From Planctomycetota bacterium (GTDB lineage Bacteria > Planctomycetota > UBA1135 > GCA-002686595): a stretch of 5,653 bases of DNA. The notes below the pieces were generated by a model that saw nothing but the letters and a program-made list of their open reading frames with translations, searched no databases and was not told where the DNA came from. Position 1 is the first letter of the stretch. Each line of letters opens with the position of its first letter. Where the stretch lies: positions 455 through 6,107 of the forward strand of contig JAESRM010000190.1 of NCBI GenBank assembly GCA_016764635.1. Reading direction: 5' to 3'. Shown here in pieces: positions 1 through 5,653 of this stretch. The position numbers and the translations under genes are program-made.

Positions 1-554
<554 letters not shown>

Positions 555-573
555 CCGCACTCGATTCAAATTG

Positions 574-617
574 AAGACCGGGGCCCGGTGGCGATCATGC
601 CACCGGGCCCCGGTCTT
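574..617 (+). terminator. Intrinsic terminator of the isocitrate dehydrogenase gene
   Basis: A perfect 19-bp GC-rich inverted repeat (574-592 with 599-617) encloses a six-base loop, GATCAT. It lies 20 bases after the stop codon. The right side is followed by TTGTAATT rather than a long T run, and the left side is preceded by AATT, so it could also work in reverse. The stem is unusually long for an intrinsic terminator. Confidence 0.8.
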
Positions 618-639
618 GTAATTGGGGAGGGGCGTCCAC

Positions 640-1063
640 TCCCTGTGGCCCAGTGACTACTCCAATATGATTGTGAATGAACGGCCGTCATTCTGATTCC
701 CGTGGGTTGGATGCCAGATGACATCGTTAAGCTTGTCGTCACCGCCGAATCAGAACAGGAGTTTTTCCTTTCCGTAATAATCAAAGATCCATCCAACCCC
801 AAGGAGCTTGCCGGCCAGATGGTGGCAGAGACATCGCCAGCCTTTCACTGGACCTGTGCGTCGGGCCAACTGTCGGCGTCACTGGTTCCATGACTAGCAA
901 CGCCGAGGCAATCCAGCGTGTGCTCTACTTCGACGGCGGAAGAGCCTTCATCGAATCTAAGATTCACCCGCCTGGCTATCTCGCAATCGGAGAGGTTCGC
1001 GTGAAGGACTTGGCGTCCGGAAAGCAAAGCGAATGCGCAAAGGGCGCCCAAGAGGAGCAGTAG
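640..1063 (+). pseudogene. Possible frameshifted coding remnant, unknown family
   Basis: No intact gene fills this gap, but three consecutive plus-strand frames look protein-like and hand over to each other. One gives SDYSNMIVNERPSF and ends at TGA 694-696. The second is open over 681-893 (ILIPVGWMPDDIVKLVV, later EFFLSVIIKD) and looks natural up to about 835. The third is open over 731-1063 and looks natural from about 825 (DLCVGPTVGVTGSM, then VLYFDGGRAFIESKI), ending at TAG 1061-1063. Alternating hydrophobic and charged residues suggest beta strands. Two frameshifts would join them into one protein of about 135 residues. I do not recognise the family. The last segment could instead be a separate 57-residue ORF starting at ATG 890, with no convincing ribosome binding site. 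The region could also be plain intergenic sequence. Confidence 0.3.
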
Positions 1064-1199
1064 ACAATTGAGACTGTTTGTCTTGTTCAAAGTAGTTGTC
1101 TGGAGTTGGGGTGCCATGAATAGATGAGGCTTGCAAGCGGCACTTTACCACTTTGGAGTTGTAGGGCAGAGGGGGTTTGGCGAGGGCTTTCGAAATAGA

Positions 1200-1237
1200 A
1201 AAGGGCCCCTTCCAACTTGCGCTGGAAGGGGCCCTTT
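1200..1237 (-). terminator. Intrinsic terminator of the selenoprotein gene
   Basis: A 15-bp perfect inverted repeat (1200-1214 with 1223-1237) has an eight-base loop. On the minus strand it starts 23 bases after the TAA of the redoxin gene, and its distal arm runs into TTTTCTATTT, a fair U tract. The plus side has no comparable T run (TTTGTGCTTG), so it mainly serves the minus-strand gene. Confidence 0.8.
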
Positions 1238-1260
1238 GTGCTTGTTGGGAGACCCTGCGT

Positions 1261-2247
1261 TTAGCTGCGAAGCTTCCTACGCATGTTTTTGAGGGCTTTG
1301 ATCTGGGCGCGAAGTTGCTCTTCGGTATAGGGGTCCTTGTTGCTCTTGAGTAGCTTCTCAAGCTTGTCGATGGACTTTTCGCAGTCCTTGCGCTTGGGGT
1401 GCTCGGTCGCCTTGATCTCGGAGAGCTTCTCTTGGGTCGAGAGGATCTTCTTGAGGACCTTGTCGCCGGAGATGCTCTTTACGATGGCCTTGACGGCGGC
1501 GGCTTCGGGCAGGCCTTTGACTTTCTTGGCGAAGGCCTTGGCGCTGCTGTAGGCAGCGAAGACATCACCCGCCTCTAGTTGGCTTTCGATTTTTTCGATG
1601 CGGGTGCTGATGATGCCGCGCAGCAGGTCGCCGATTTCCTTACCGAGGTCCTCTTTCTCTGCGAGGATGTCGGCAGCCTTGAGGGCCTTGCCGTAATCGC
1701 CCTTGAGGAAGGAGCTCTTTATGCCTTTGGCCGTTCCGGTCCACTCGTAAACGGGGGTGGAGATCGCACCTTTGAGGGCGTCTTTGAGTACATCCACGGG
1801 CAATGTGGTCGGGAAGCCTTGCCAGATGATTTTGCCGGTGGCGTCTACCAGGATGGCGTTGGGGATGCCGCGGACACCCAGCGCGCGTTGCATCTTCGCG
1901 CCGCGATCGTAGGCGTAGGCATATTCGGCCCCCTGGCTTTTGATCCACGGAACGGTTTTGTCCTCGCCCTCATTCGTGAGTGCAACGATCGAAAGACCTT
2001 GAGACTCGTACTCCTCATGCAATTCATTCAGGTGCGAAACTGCACCTGCGCAAGGGCCTCACCAATAGGCGAAGAATTCGATCAGGACGACTCGACCGGC
2101 TAATTCGTCGAGGGAACCGGCGGGGGACTGGGCGAGGCCTTCGATATTCGCCTGGGGAAGGCGTTCACCGATATTGTCATTTTCAGCAAGGGCGGGCGCA
2201 CTGAAGCACAAGGCCATGACACCCGCGATAAGTAAGCTACGAATCAT
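1261..2247 (-). CDS. Exported thioredoxin-fold selenoprotein (UGPC active site) with lysine-rich C-terminal extension
   Basis: A predicted thiol-disulfide (here selenol-disulfide) oxidoreductase acting outside the cytoplasm. Reading from ATG 2247 gives 328 residues. Residues 1-21 form a Sec signal peptide (MIRSLLIAGV start, hydrophobic core, likely cleavage after A-L-A). Residues 26-145 form a TlpA/redoxin-like thioredoxin domain, with beta strand VVLIEFFAYW followed by the active site at 63-66. Codon 63 is TGA (2061-2059), exactly where thioredoxins carry the first Cys of WCGPC; Cys66 is kept. The frame then continues as A-G-A-V-S-H-L-N-E-L. The cis-Pro loop GVRGIPNAILVD (cis-Pro about 129) is present. 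Residues 160-328 are a helical, lysine-rich, coiled-coil-like extension ending at TAA 1261-1263. A stem-loop just after the TGA fits a bacterial SECIS, so TGA most likely encodes selenocysteine. The preceding Trp is TGG, and other genes here stop at TGA, which argues against code reassignment. No clear Shine-Dalgarno precedes ATG 2247; an in-frame upstream extension to 2310 would spoil the signal peptide. The alternative is a sequencing error or nonsense mutation of TGC/TGT. Confidence 0.85.
2029..2061 (-). promoter_or_regulatory. Candidate bacterial SECIS element with its UGA codon
   Basis: On the minus-strand transcript the UGA is 2061-2059. After 17 bases a perfect 7-bp stem, CAGGUGC (2048-2042) with GCACCUG (2035-2029), closes a six-base loop, AGUUUC. 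The second loop base is G. Bacterial SECIS elements are described as a stem-loop directly downstream of UGA within the coding region, with the apical loop roughly 16-37 bases away and a G among its first two bases; SelB binds this loop. All three conditions hold here. A weak lower stem (2053-2051 with 2026-2024) may extend it beyond a small internal loop. SelB binding is inferred, not shown. Confidence 0.75.
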
Positions 2248-2387
2248 GATGAGATCTGGGCTGGGGTTGAAAGAGTGGAATAGGCCGGCCCAAAACCGGA
2301 CAGGCAGCACCTCAATCTAGCATTCCCCAGCGAATCCCGGTGCCTACCAATCCTTCCAAATCACCAGGAGGCCTCCGCAGATCTAAA

Positions 2388-2437
2388 TGGTACGCCCGAC
2401 AGGGTTCGAACCTGTGACCCCCGCTTTAGGAAAGCGG
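2388..2437 (-). tRNA. 3' fragment of tRNA-Arg(CCU); probable attachment-site scar
   Basis: Read on the minus strand this is the 3' part of a tRNA. It has anticodon stem CCGCT/AGCGG with seven-base loop TTCCTAA (anticodon CCT, bases 2430-2428), five-base variable loop GGGTC, and T arm ACAGG-TTCGAAC-CCTGT. These are followed by acceptor 3' strand CGGGCGT, discriminator A and encoded CCA. The bases before the anticodon stem do not form a D arm, and the matching acceptor 5' strand ACGCCCG does not occur at a suitable distance, so the 5' half is absent and the piece cannot make a functional tRNA. Tyrosine integrases often use the 3' half of tRNA genes, leaving an intact tRNA at one end and a 3' fragment at the other. 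Here the missing side faces higher coordinates, so the element should lie there. An ancient rearrangement is the alternative. Confidence 0.8.
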
Positions 2438-2864
2438 TTGGGATAAGCGGTGCAGTCGGTTGGAAGTTGAGTGTGAGCCGCATGTTACGCACAGAAGGGG
2501 CCGTTCGCAAGTCCCCGCAAGACGTAGCAACCAACCGCAATCTTGAGCACTTATGAGGTGTACGCGCTCACGTGTTGTGCACTGGTGCACTAGACAGACG
2601 AAGGGGATAGGCAACCGAGGGCTCTGCGCCCGTTGGTTTTCCTCATGTCCTTTCAGGGACTCGTGGGCAAATGCGACTGGGACCGGTAAGGAATACCACT
2701 GGAAAACCCTCGACAGCAGCCTGGAGAAAACGAAACATTCAGCGATGGACACGAGCCAAGCTGGAGGTGCTGCTGCAACCTTGGGGTCACCCAAAAGCGG
2801 CCAGTTGAGGGGGGGTGTTCGGGGGCATTGACCGAGCAGTGGGACTACGGGTCTCCTGCTCCTT
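2438..2864. other. Gene-poor stretch inside the island border
   Basis: I see no supported gene in these 427 bases. ORFs on both strands give low-complexity, arginine-, cysteine- or proline-rich translations with no recognisable motif. Around 2569-2590 there is GTGCAC repeated twice two bases apart (each itself a palindrome). From about 2755 on, the sequence with CACCCAAAAGCGGCCAGTT may be the left-end region of the IS21-like element whose istA follows, but I could not define an inverted repeat. Confidence 0.4.
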
Positions 2865-3257
2865 ATGGGCAATGTCTTGAAGAAAGAAAAGCAGGAACAA
2901 ATGAGATCACTGGGCCGCCTTGGATGGTCTCTGCGACGCATCGAAGATGTCGCAGAGGTCCGCATCAGTCGCTACCTCAAAGCGGCTGAAATCGAGGTGC
3001 GTGGCCGGCGTAAGAGGGGGCTGGGTACGAATTCAAAAGCGCCCAGTGTAATGACCACAGACCTGGAGCGGGGCGGCGAGACCACGCCCCCAACCAAGTC
3101 CAGTAAGTGCGAGCCACACCGGGGCTTGATCCAGGATGCGGTAGCGGTGGGCCGCAACGCCAAGGCAATTTGGCAGGACTTGCGGGTCGACCATGGCTTC
3201 GATTCGTCATGCCTAATAGTAGCTTACTGCTTCCTACTTGGAGAGCCAAACACATGA
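2865..3257 (+). pseudogene. istA: Truncated IS21-family transposase IstA (N-terminal fragment)
   Basis: Residues 1-115 match the N-terminal, DNA-binding part of IS21-family IstA: the helix-turn-helix region (LGRLGWSLRRIE, then SRYLKAAEI at about 14-43), the linker, KCEPHRGLI and the hallmark GRNAKAIWQDLRVDHGF. After about base 3209 the frame runs on for 15 unrelated residues to TGA. Full IstA proteins are around 500 residues, with a DDE catalytic core; that core and the partner ATPase IstB are both missing, so the element is dead. The helix-turn-helix appears a few residues short between EVR and ISRYLKAA, which suggests further decay. Start ATG 2865 fits the family N-terminus (M-x-N-V-L). Confidence 0.85.
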
Positions 3258-3376
3258 CTGCCACCACAAGGGTAAGCCTCAGTTCGGGCATCAGGCCAAT
3301 ACGACCCCAGTGGATGGGCCATGCCACCAGGTCGCCCTTCCCGAAACTTGCTGACCAGTTTCCCAGAACACGATCA

Positions 3377-4411
3377 TTAGCCCTTGCCCATGATGTGCTC
3401 ACAATAGTCACAGTAACTGCGACGCTCTACCTCGAACGTCTTCCTGTCACAGTGCTCGCACTCAAGTCGATAGTCCCTGCCTGTTCCATAGTGGTGTAAG
3501 TCAATCAGATAACCAGTCCGAAAAGGGCGTAGGGTACACTCATCGGACGATAACTCACAGTCGGCGGAGCAACCACAGCTCGCGCAAACGACCGACTCGA
3601 AGCCAACTTCACCCTGACATCTCTGGCACGCATCGTAGCGCCATTGCCCCTCGATTTGCTCGTCTTCGAAGGCTCGCTCTGACGCAATAAGAGCGTCCTC
3701 ATCTTGCTTCAACCCGTAGATGTCTGCGAGCTTCCCGTGATATGTGACGTTGGGGACAGTTCGTAGCAGAGATGCAATATCTGGGTGTGGGTTCCTGTTA
3801 TCCTCGGGGCAACCAAAGTCGACAGTATTAAGCGTGTAGAAGTGGAACTCACGCCCAGCATGTTTTTTTGCGAACCGCAGGATTGAGAAGAGGATTCGTG
3901 CATCGGCGATAGAGGCGCTCTTGGAAATAAAAGGAGCCCTTCCCTCAATCGCCTGCTTTCCAATGAGGGTAGAATCTCCTTTGAGGCATGGAATTGGCTC
4001 AAAGTCTCTCTCGATAGCTCTCATGATATAGCTCTCGAGCGGGTCGCTTTCCATCAACTTGATGGCCGACAAAATCTCGGTCAGAGAGTCGCGGTGAGAT
4101 TCCGTTATTTTTGGACCGTCGTCTTCAAACGACCATATATGTCGGATGGCTGCATCGACGAGCCAAGTGAGTGTATCGGCAGCTTCGGTCGCCTGTGCCT
4201 TTGCCCTCTTCACCTGCTTTCCTATGCCCGCACTGAACTCATCACGCACCACCTCAGGAGCGGCAAAGTGGAGTTCTCCAATTTCATTCCGTCGAAGAAT
4301 GTTGTGAGCGAGGGAGCGGTGTTGGATGTGGTTTGCTAGCGTGATCCATACGCAAGTATCGAATACGTGCGTCACAACGCCGTCTTGCGTGAGTTTCTTG
4401 CTAGATTTCAT
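3377..4411 (-). CDS. PIN-type nuclease domain protein with two C-terminal zinc ribbons
   Basis: A 344-residue predicted ribonuclease-like protein, probably cytosolic. The N-terminus has a PIN signature: a hydrophobic strand then D18 in VFDTCVWITLA, followed by E53/E58 in PEVVRDEF, D170 in SIADARIL and N196/D199 in FYTLNTVDF. This acidic set is the usual metal-binding group of the fold, and the N-x-x-D-F ending resembles the PIN-like DUF4935 group. Residues about 235-344 carry two CxxC-x(10-12)-CxxC ribbons: C262/C265 with C276/C279 (plus C281, C285, C292), and C318/C321 with C334/C337. They could bind nucleic acid or guide the nuclease to RNA or ribosomes. The start ATG 4411 overlaps the stop of the upstream ORF (ATGA, 4411-4408), with GGAG about 12 bases before it, so the two are likely cotranslated. 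PIN proteins act as VapC-type toxins, RNA-processing enzymes or defence nucleases; this one is much longer than a VapC and I cannot name its target. Confidence 0.75.
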   Translation of the reverse strand: MKSSKKLTQDGVVTHVFDTCVWITLANHIQHRSLAHNILRRNEIGELHFAAPEVVRDEFSAGIGKQVKRAKAQATEAADTLTWLVDAAIRHIWSFEDDGPKITESHRDSLTEILSAIKLMESDPLESYIMRAIERDFEPIPCLKGDSTLIGKQAIEGRAPFISKSASIADARILFSILRFAKKHAGREFHFYTLNTVDFGCPEDNRNPHPDIASLLRTVPNVTYHGKLADIYGLKQDEDALIASERAFEDEQIEGQWRYDACQRCQGEVGFESVVCASCGCSADCELSSDECTLRPFRTGYLIDLHHYGTGRDYRLECEHCDRKTFEVERRSYCDYCEHIMGKG

Positions 4412-4611
4412 GATTCTCGGGCTCTCCGTTCAGGCGCTATGGCCAATTGGCGCTGCGCATACGGAGAGTATAGCGGCTTGCTGAGAGCATCTAGACCTAC
4501 CTCAAACCCCGCGAGGCTATAGTCGGCTCGTAGCCAGAAGAATGGGAACACGTCAGCACCGGGACAAGCCTCCCAGGTCAGGTCAATACCTTCTCGTAAC
4601 CGGGCGTCCAT
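4408..4611 (-). CDS. Small hypothetical protein translationally coupled to the PIN nuclease
   Basis: A 67-residue ORF whose TGA (4410-4408) shares bases with the ATG of the PIN gene, an ATGA overlap typical of coupled operon genes. This coupling is the main reason to accept it. The protein is acidic and aromatic in the first half (DLTWEACPGADVFPFFWLRA), then has GFEVGLDAL and an arginine-rich end (PERRARES). There is no signal peptide or membrane helix and I recognise no family. An in-frame stop lies six bases before ATG 4611 and only a weak GACGGG precedes it, so the ORF could be the tail of a broken longer gene rather than an intact one. In position it resembles an antitoxin or immunity partner ahead of a nuclease, but nothing in its sequence proves this. 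Confidence 0.5.
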   Translation of the reverse strand: MDARLREGIDLTWEACPGADVFPFFWLRADYSLAGFEVGLDALSKPLYSPYAQRQLAIAPERRARES

Positions 4612-4647
4612 AGCCCGTCAAAGCGAGGCTTCTGGTGTAGCCAGCAG

Positions 4648-4680
4648 AATGCGGCGAAACCGACGTCTGGGAGCCGCATT
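4648..4680. repeat. Inverted repeat between divergent genes
   Basis: AATGCGGC (4648-4655) and GCCGCATT (4673-4680) form a perfect 8-bp inverted repeat with a 17-base spacer that contains a near-palindrome, CCGACGTCTGG. It lies upstream of the PIN operon and upstream of the divergent HNH gene. It could be an operator, a weak hairpin or the remnant end of a small element. The conserved core boxes of an integron attC site are not evident. Confidence 0.4.
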
Positions 4681-4862
4681 AGCCGATTCAGCCCCTTAAA
4701 TGCTCGTGATAAACTGGATCCGCGGACGCACTGACCTCCCAACAGGTTCTAAGCGCGAACAATCACATTATACCTGGCCCTGTTCTTGGGGAGCACGTCA
4801 CCCCGGCCAAATGCCCTACACCGGACTTTTCGCCTCAGAGGGTGGAACCGAATGGGCGTCCC

Positions 4863-4890
4863 TTGACACCGGACTGCAACGGAGTCTGAT
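4863..4890 (+). promoter_or_regulatory. Possible sigma70-type promoter for the HNH gene
   Basis: TTGACA (4863-4868) is a perfect -35 box. After a 16-base spacer comes TCTGAT (4885-4890), four of six matches to TATAAT. Transcription from here would give a leader of about 80 bases before ATG 4979. The -35 overlaps the second copy of ACACCGGACT (4866-4875; first copy 4818-4827), which might bind a regulator. In GC-moderate DNA such matches occur by chance. Confidence 0.35.
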
Positions 4891-4978
4891 CCAACCTGAT
4901 GTTGATTTCCTCGATAACGCAGTTTACCATCGGGACAGTCCGTCTTATCGGCACCACCAAGAACCACCTGGACTGATC

Positions 4979-5194
4979 ATGGCAAAGAAAAAGCAAAAGC
5001 GGGACCCAAAGGTCGTAGAACGTTTTCTGAAAAAGGAAGGATTAACCAAGGTTCCGAAAGGAAAGGAGGTCGACCACAAAGTTCCGCTGGTTGACGGTGG
5101 CTCAGATACGGTTCGCAACCTGCAATTGCTTACCGAGAAACAACACGCAGCCAAAACCTCTCGCGAAGCAACAGAACGCGCCAAAAAAAAGTGA
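4979..5194 (+). CDS. Small HNH endonuclease family protein
   Basis: A 71-residue basic protein, probably a metal-dependent DNA endonuclease. The HNH core is VDHKVPLVDGGSDTVRNLQL followed by LTEKQHAAKT: D32-H33 (first beta strand; H33 is the likely general base), N47, and H56 as the second metal ligand, with the usual K-T soon after. The N-terminus is lysine-rich (MAKKKQKRDPKV). The frame is open back to 4700, but that upstream translation looks noncoding, so I start at ATG 4979; no good Shine-Dalgarno is visible. No CxxC zinc pairs are present. It consists of little but the HNH motif. Such minimal HNH proteins occur in phages, next to terminases, and in islands, and some act in restriction. 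No partner gene is seen, and it diverges from the PIN operon. It could be intact or a detached nuclease domain of a larger protein. Confidence 0.75.
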   Translation: MAKKKQKRDPKVVERFLKKEGLTKVPKGKEVDHKVPLVDGGSDTVRNLQLLTEKQHAAKTSREATERAKKK

Positions 5195-5220
5195 ACAGGG
5201 GTTGATGTGCATGTGAGAAG

Positions 5221-5421
5221 TTATGGCTTGAGCGAGAGTTTACAAGTGTTTGGCGCGGGCCAGGCACCTGGGGCTGGTAGTTCGCTTCTAGACACGAAAA
5301 ATAAATAACCCTCACCGATGAGCTGCTGAAGCCGTTCCCCACTGATGGCTTTCTCTACCACGAGGGCCTGCGCTACGCGCTGAATCGCCGGCCAGTGCTC
5401 ATCGACAAGTCGCTTCGCCTC
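5221..5421 (-). pseudogene. C-terminal fragment resembling an M41 (FtsH-type) peptidase-domain protein
   Basis: On the minus strand the frame ending at TAA 5223-5221 reads EAKRLVDEHWPAIQRVAQAL, then a short link, then ISGERLQQLIGE. This pattern (a helix with E-A-x-x-L-V, H-W-P-A-I, then A-x-A-L, then a second short G-E-x-x-x-L-I helix) resembles the C-terminal helices of M41 peptidase-like proteins. About 25 further residues (FFVSRSELPAPGAWPAP onward) look unrelated. The frame stays open upstream to 5643, but there it is only the complement of transposase sequence, so homology should stop at about 5421. The rest of the gene, including the HEXXH catalytic motif, is absent. The assignment rests on pattern memory only. 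Confidence 0.4.
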
Positions 5422-5653
5422 ACCAAGTACCGGGGCAAGTATCCCCGAGCTGCAACGTGCCTGGCCAAGGACAGGGACGATATGCTGGCCTTCTACAGTT
5501 TTCCTGCGGAGCATTGGAAGCACATTCAAACGACGACTCCGATGGAGTCCACCTTCGCTACTGTCCGTCTTCGCACGAAACGAACCAAGGGGGCAGGCCG
5601 ATGTAGGTGGCGGGGGAGAGACCCGAAGCAGCTTGTAGAGCAATTAATTCCCT
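5422..5653 (+). pseudogene. IS256-family transposase fragment
   Basis: The plus-strand frame gives GKYPRAATCLAKDRDDMLAF, then YSFPAEHWKHIQTTTPMEST, then FATVRLRTKRTKGAG. This is the highly conserved C-terminal third of IS256-family (Mutator-like) DDE transposases (family: KYPKA, then FYDFPAEHW, RTTNPIESTFATVRLRTK and GAG). The Glu in P-M-E-S is probably the third catalytic acid. The usual Asn of TTNPIES is Thr here. Upstream of about 5422 the similarity stops abruptly at another gene fragment, and after about 5601 the expected S-R-K-A-T-x-x-M-x-F tail is replaced by unrelated residues, though the frame stays open to the window end. No start codon, first two catalytic Asp residues or terminal repeat are visible, so this is a dead internal fragment. 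Confidence 0.85.

Noticed and set aside
1261..2022. A separate 253-residue redoxin gene starting at TTG 2022
   Set aside because: The start would remove the first strand and the active site of the thioredoxin fold, and the upstream frame continues in phase through the TGA with the missing parts. It is the tail of the selenoprotein.
1579..2103. Plus-strand 174-residue ORF and other ORFs over 957-2204
   Set aside because: They are antisense or out-of-frame shadows of the selenoprotein gene, with no family motifs.
2059..2310. A separate 83-residue protein, or reassignment of TGA to another amino acid
   Set aside because: The stub ends exactly at the redox centre. Other genes here appear to use TGA as a stop, and the residue before is Trp encoded by TGG, so Sec recoding explains it better than code change.
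2474..2505. GAGCCGCATG stretch resembling the start of group II intron domain V
   Set aside because: The pairing 3' strand and the following GUUC are missing, and no intron reverse transcriptase or other domain is present.
2553..2831. Plus-strand 92-residue ORF
   Set aside because: The translation is rich in Arg, Cys, Trp and Gly without hydrophobic pattern or motif. No ribosome binding site is seen, and the end overlaps probable IS21 end sequence.
2426..2965. Minus-strand 179-residue ORF
   Set aside because: It crosses the tRNA fragment and the istA start on the opposite strand, and its translation is low-complexity and Pro/Arg/Cys/Ser rich.
2977..3411. Minus-strand 144-residue ORF overlapping the end of the PIN gene
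   Set aside because: Its second half is the complement of istA. The first half contains a hydrophobic stretch but no recognisable family, and its start lies inside the PIN coding sequence.
4700..4978. Upstream extension of the HNH gene to ATG 4700
   Set aside because: The extension lacks any domain pattern, contains the likely promoter, and family members of this kind begin near the basic MAKKK segment.
5305..5421. Plus-strand segment with HEGLRYALNRRP, faintly like IS66 transposase
   Set aside because: The opposite strand gives a much more natural protein pattern (M41-like C-terminus), and no IS66 catalytic or D-N-N motif follows.

Overview
The window reads as the edge between ordinary bacterial chromosome (about 1-2390) and an accessory island (about 2440 to the end). 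The left part has two confident backbone genes: the 3' end of a monomeric NADP-dependent isocitrate dehydrogenase, and a minus-strand exported thioredoxin-fold protein. The right part has gene scraps, transposase remnants and small orphan genes. The organism cannot be named from this sequence. A monomeric IDH, weak Shine-Dalgarno signals, an exported redoxin with a long lysine-rich tail and apparent selenocysteine use would suit an environmental lineage such as Planctomycetota or Myxococcota, but this is a weak inference.

The main result is the redoxin gene at 2247-1261 (minus). A conventional caller would split it into an N-terminal stub that stops at 2059-2061 and a separate downstream ORF starting at TTG 2022. 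The two are in the same frame. The TGA between them sits exactly where the first active-site cysteine of a thioredoxin WCGPC motif belongs, giving Y-W-[TGA]-G-P-C. Seventeen bases after the TGA the mRNA can form a perfect 7-bp stem with a six-base loop, AGUUUC, which has the size, spacing and loop guanosine expected of a bacterial SECIS element. I read the gene as one 328-residue periplasmic selenoprotein with Sec63 and Cys66. It has its own intrinsic terminator at 1200-1237.

Upstream of this gene, also on the minus strand, lies the 3' part of a tRNA-Arg(CCU): anticodon arm, variable loop, T arm, acceptor 3' strand and CCA. The 5' half is missing. A tRNA 3' fragment is the usual scar at one end of an integrated element. 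Its orientation puts the element on the higher-coordinate side, which matches the change in content there.

The island side contains: about 430 bases with no recognisable gene; a truncated IS21-family IstA; a two-gene minus-strand operon made of a 67-residue orphan ORF overlapping by ATGA a 344-residue PIN-type nuclease with two C-terminal zinc ribbons; a divergent 71-residue HNH endonuclease; and a junction where an M41-peptidase-like C-terminal fragment (minus) abuts an IS256-family transposase fragment (plus). No integrase is visible. The PIN/zinc-ribbon operon and the HNH gene are the only apparently intact genes of the island in view. Nuclease genes in such a place fit defence or toxin roles, but the sequence does not prove one.
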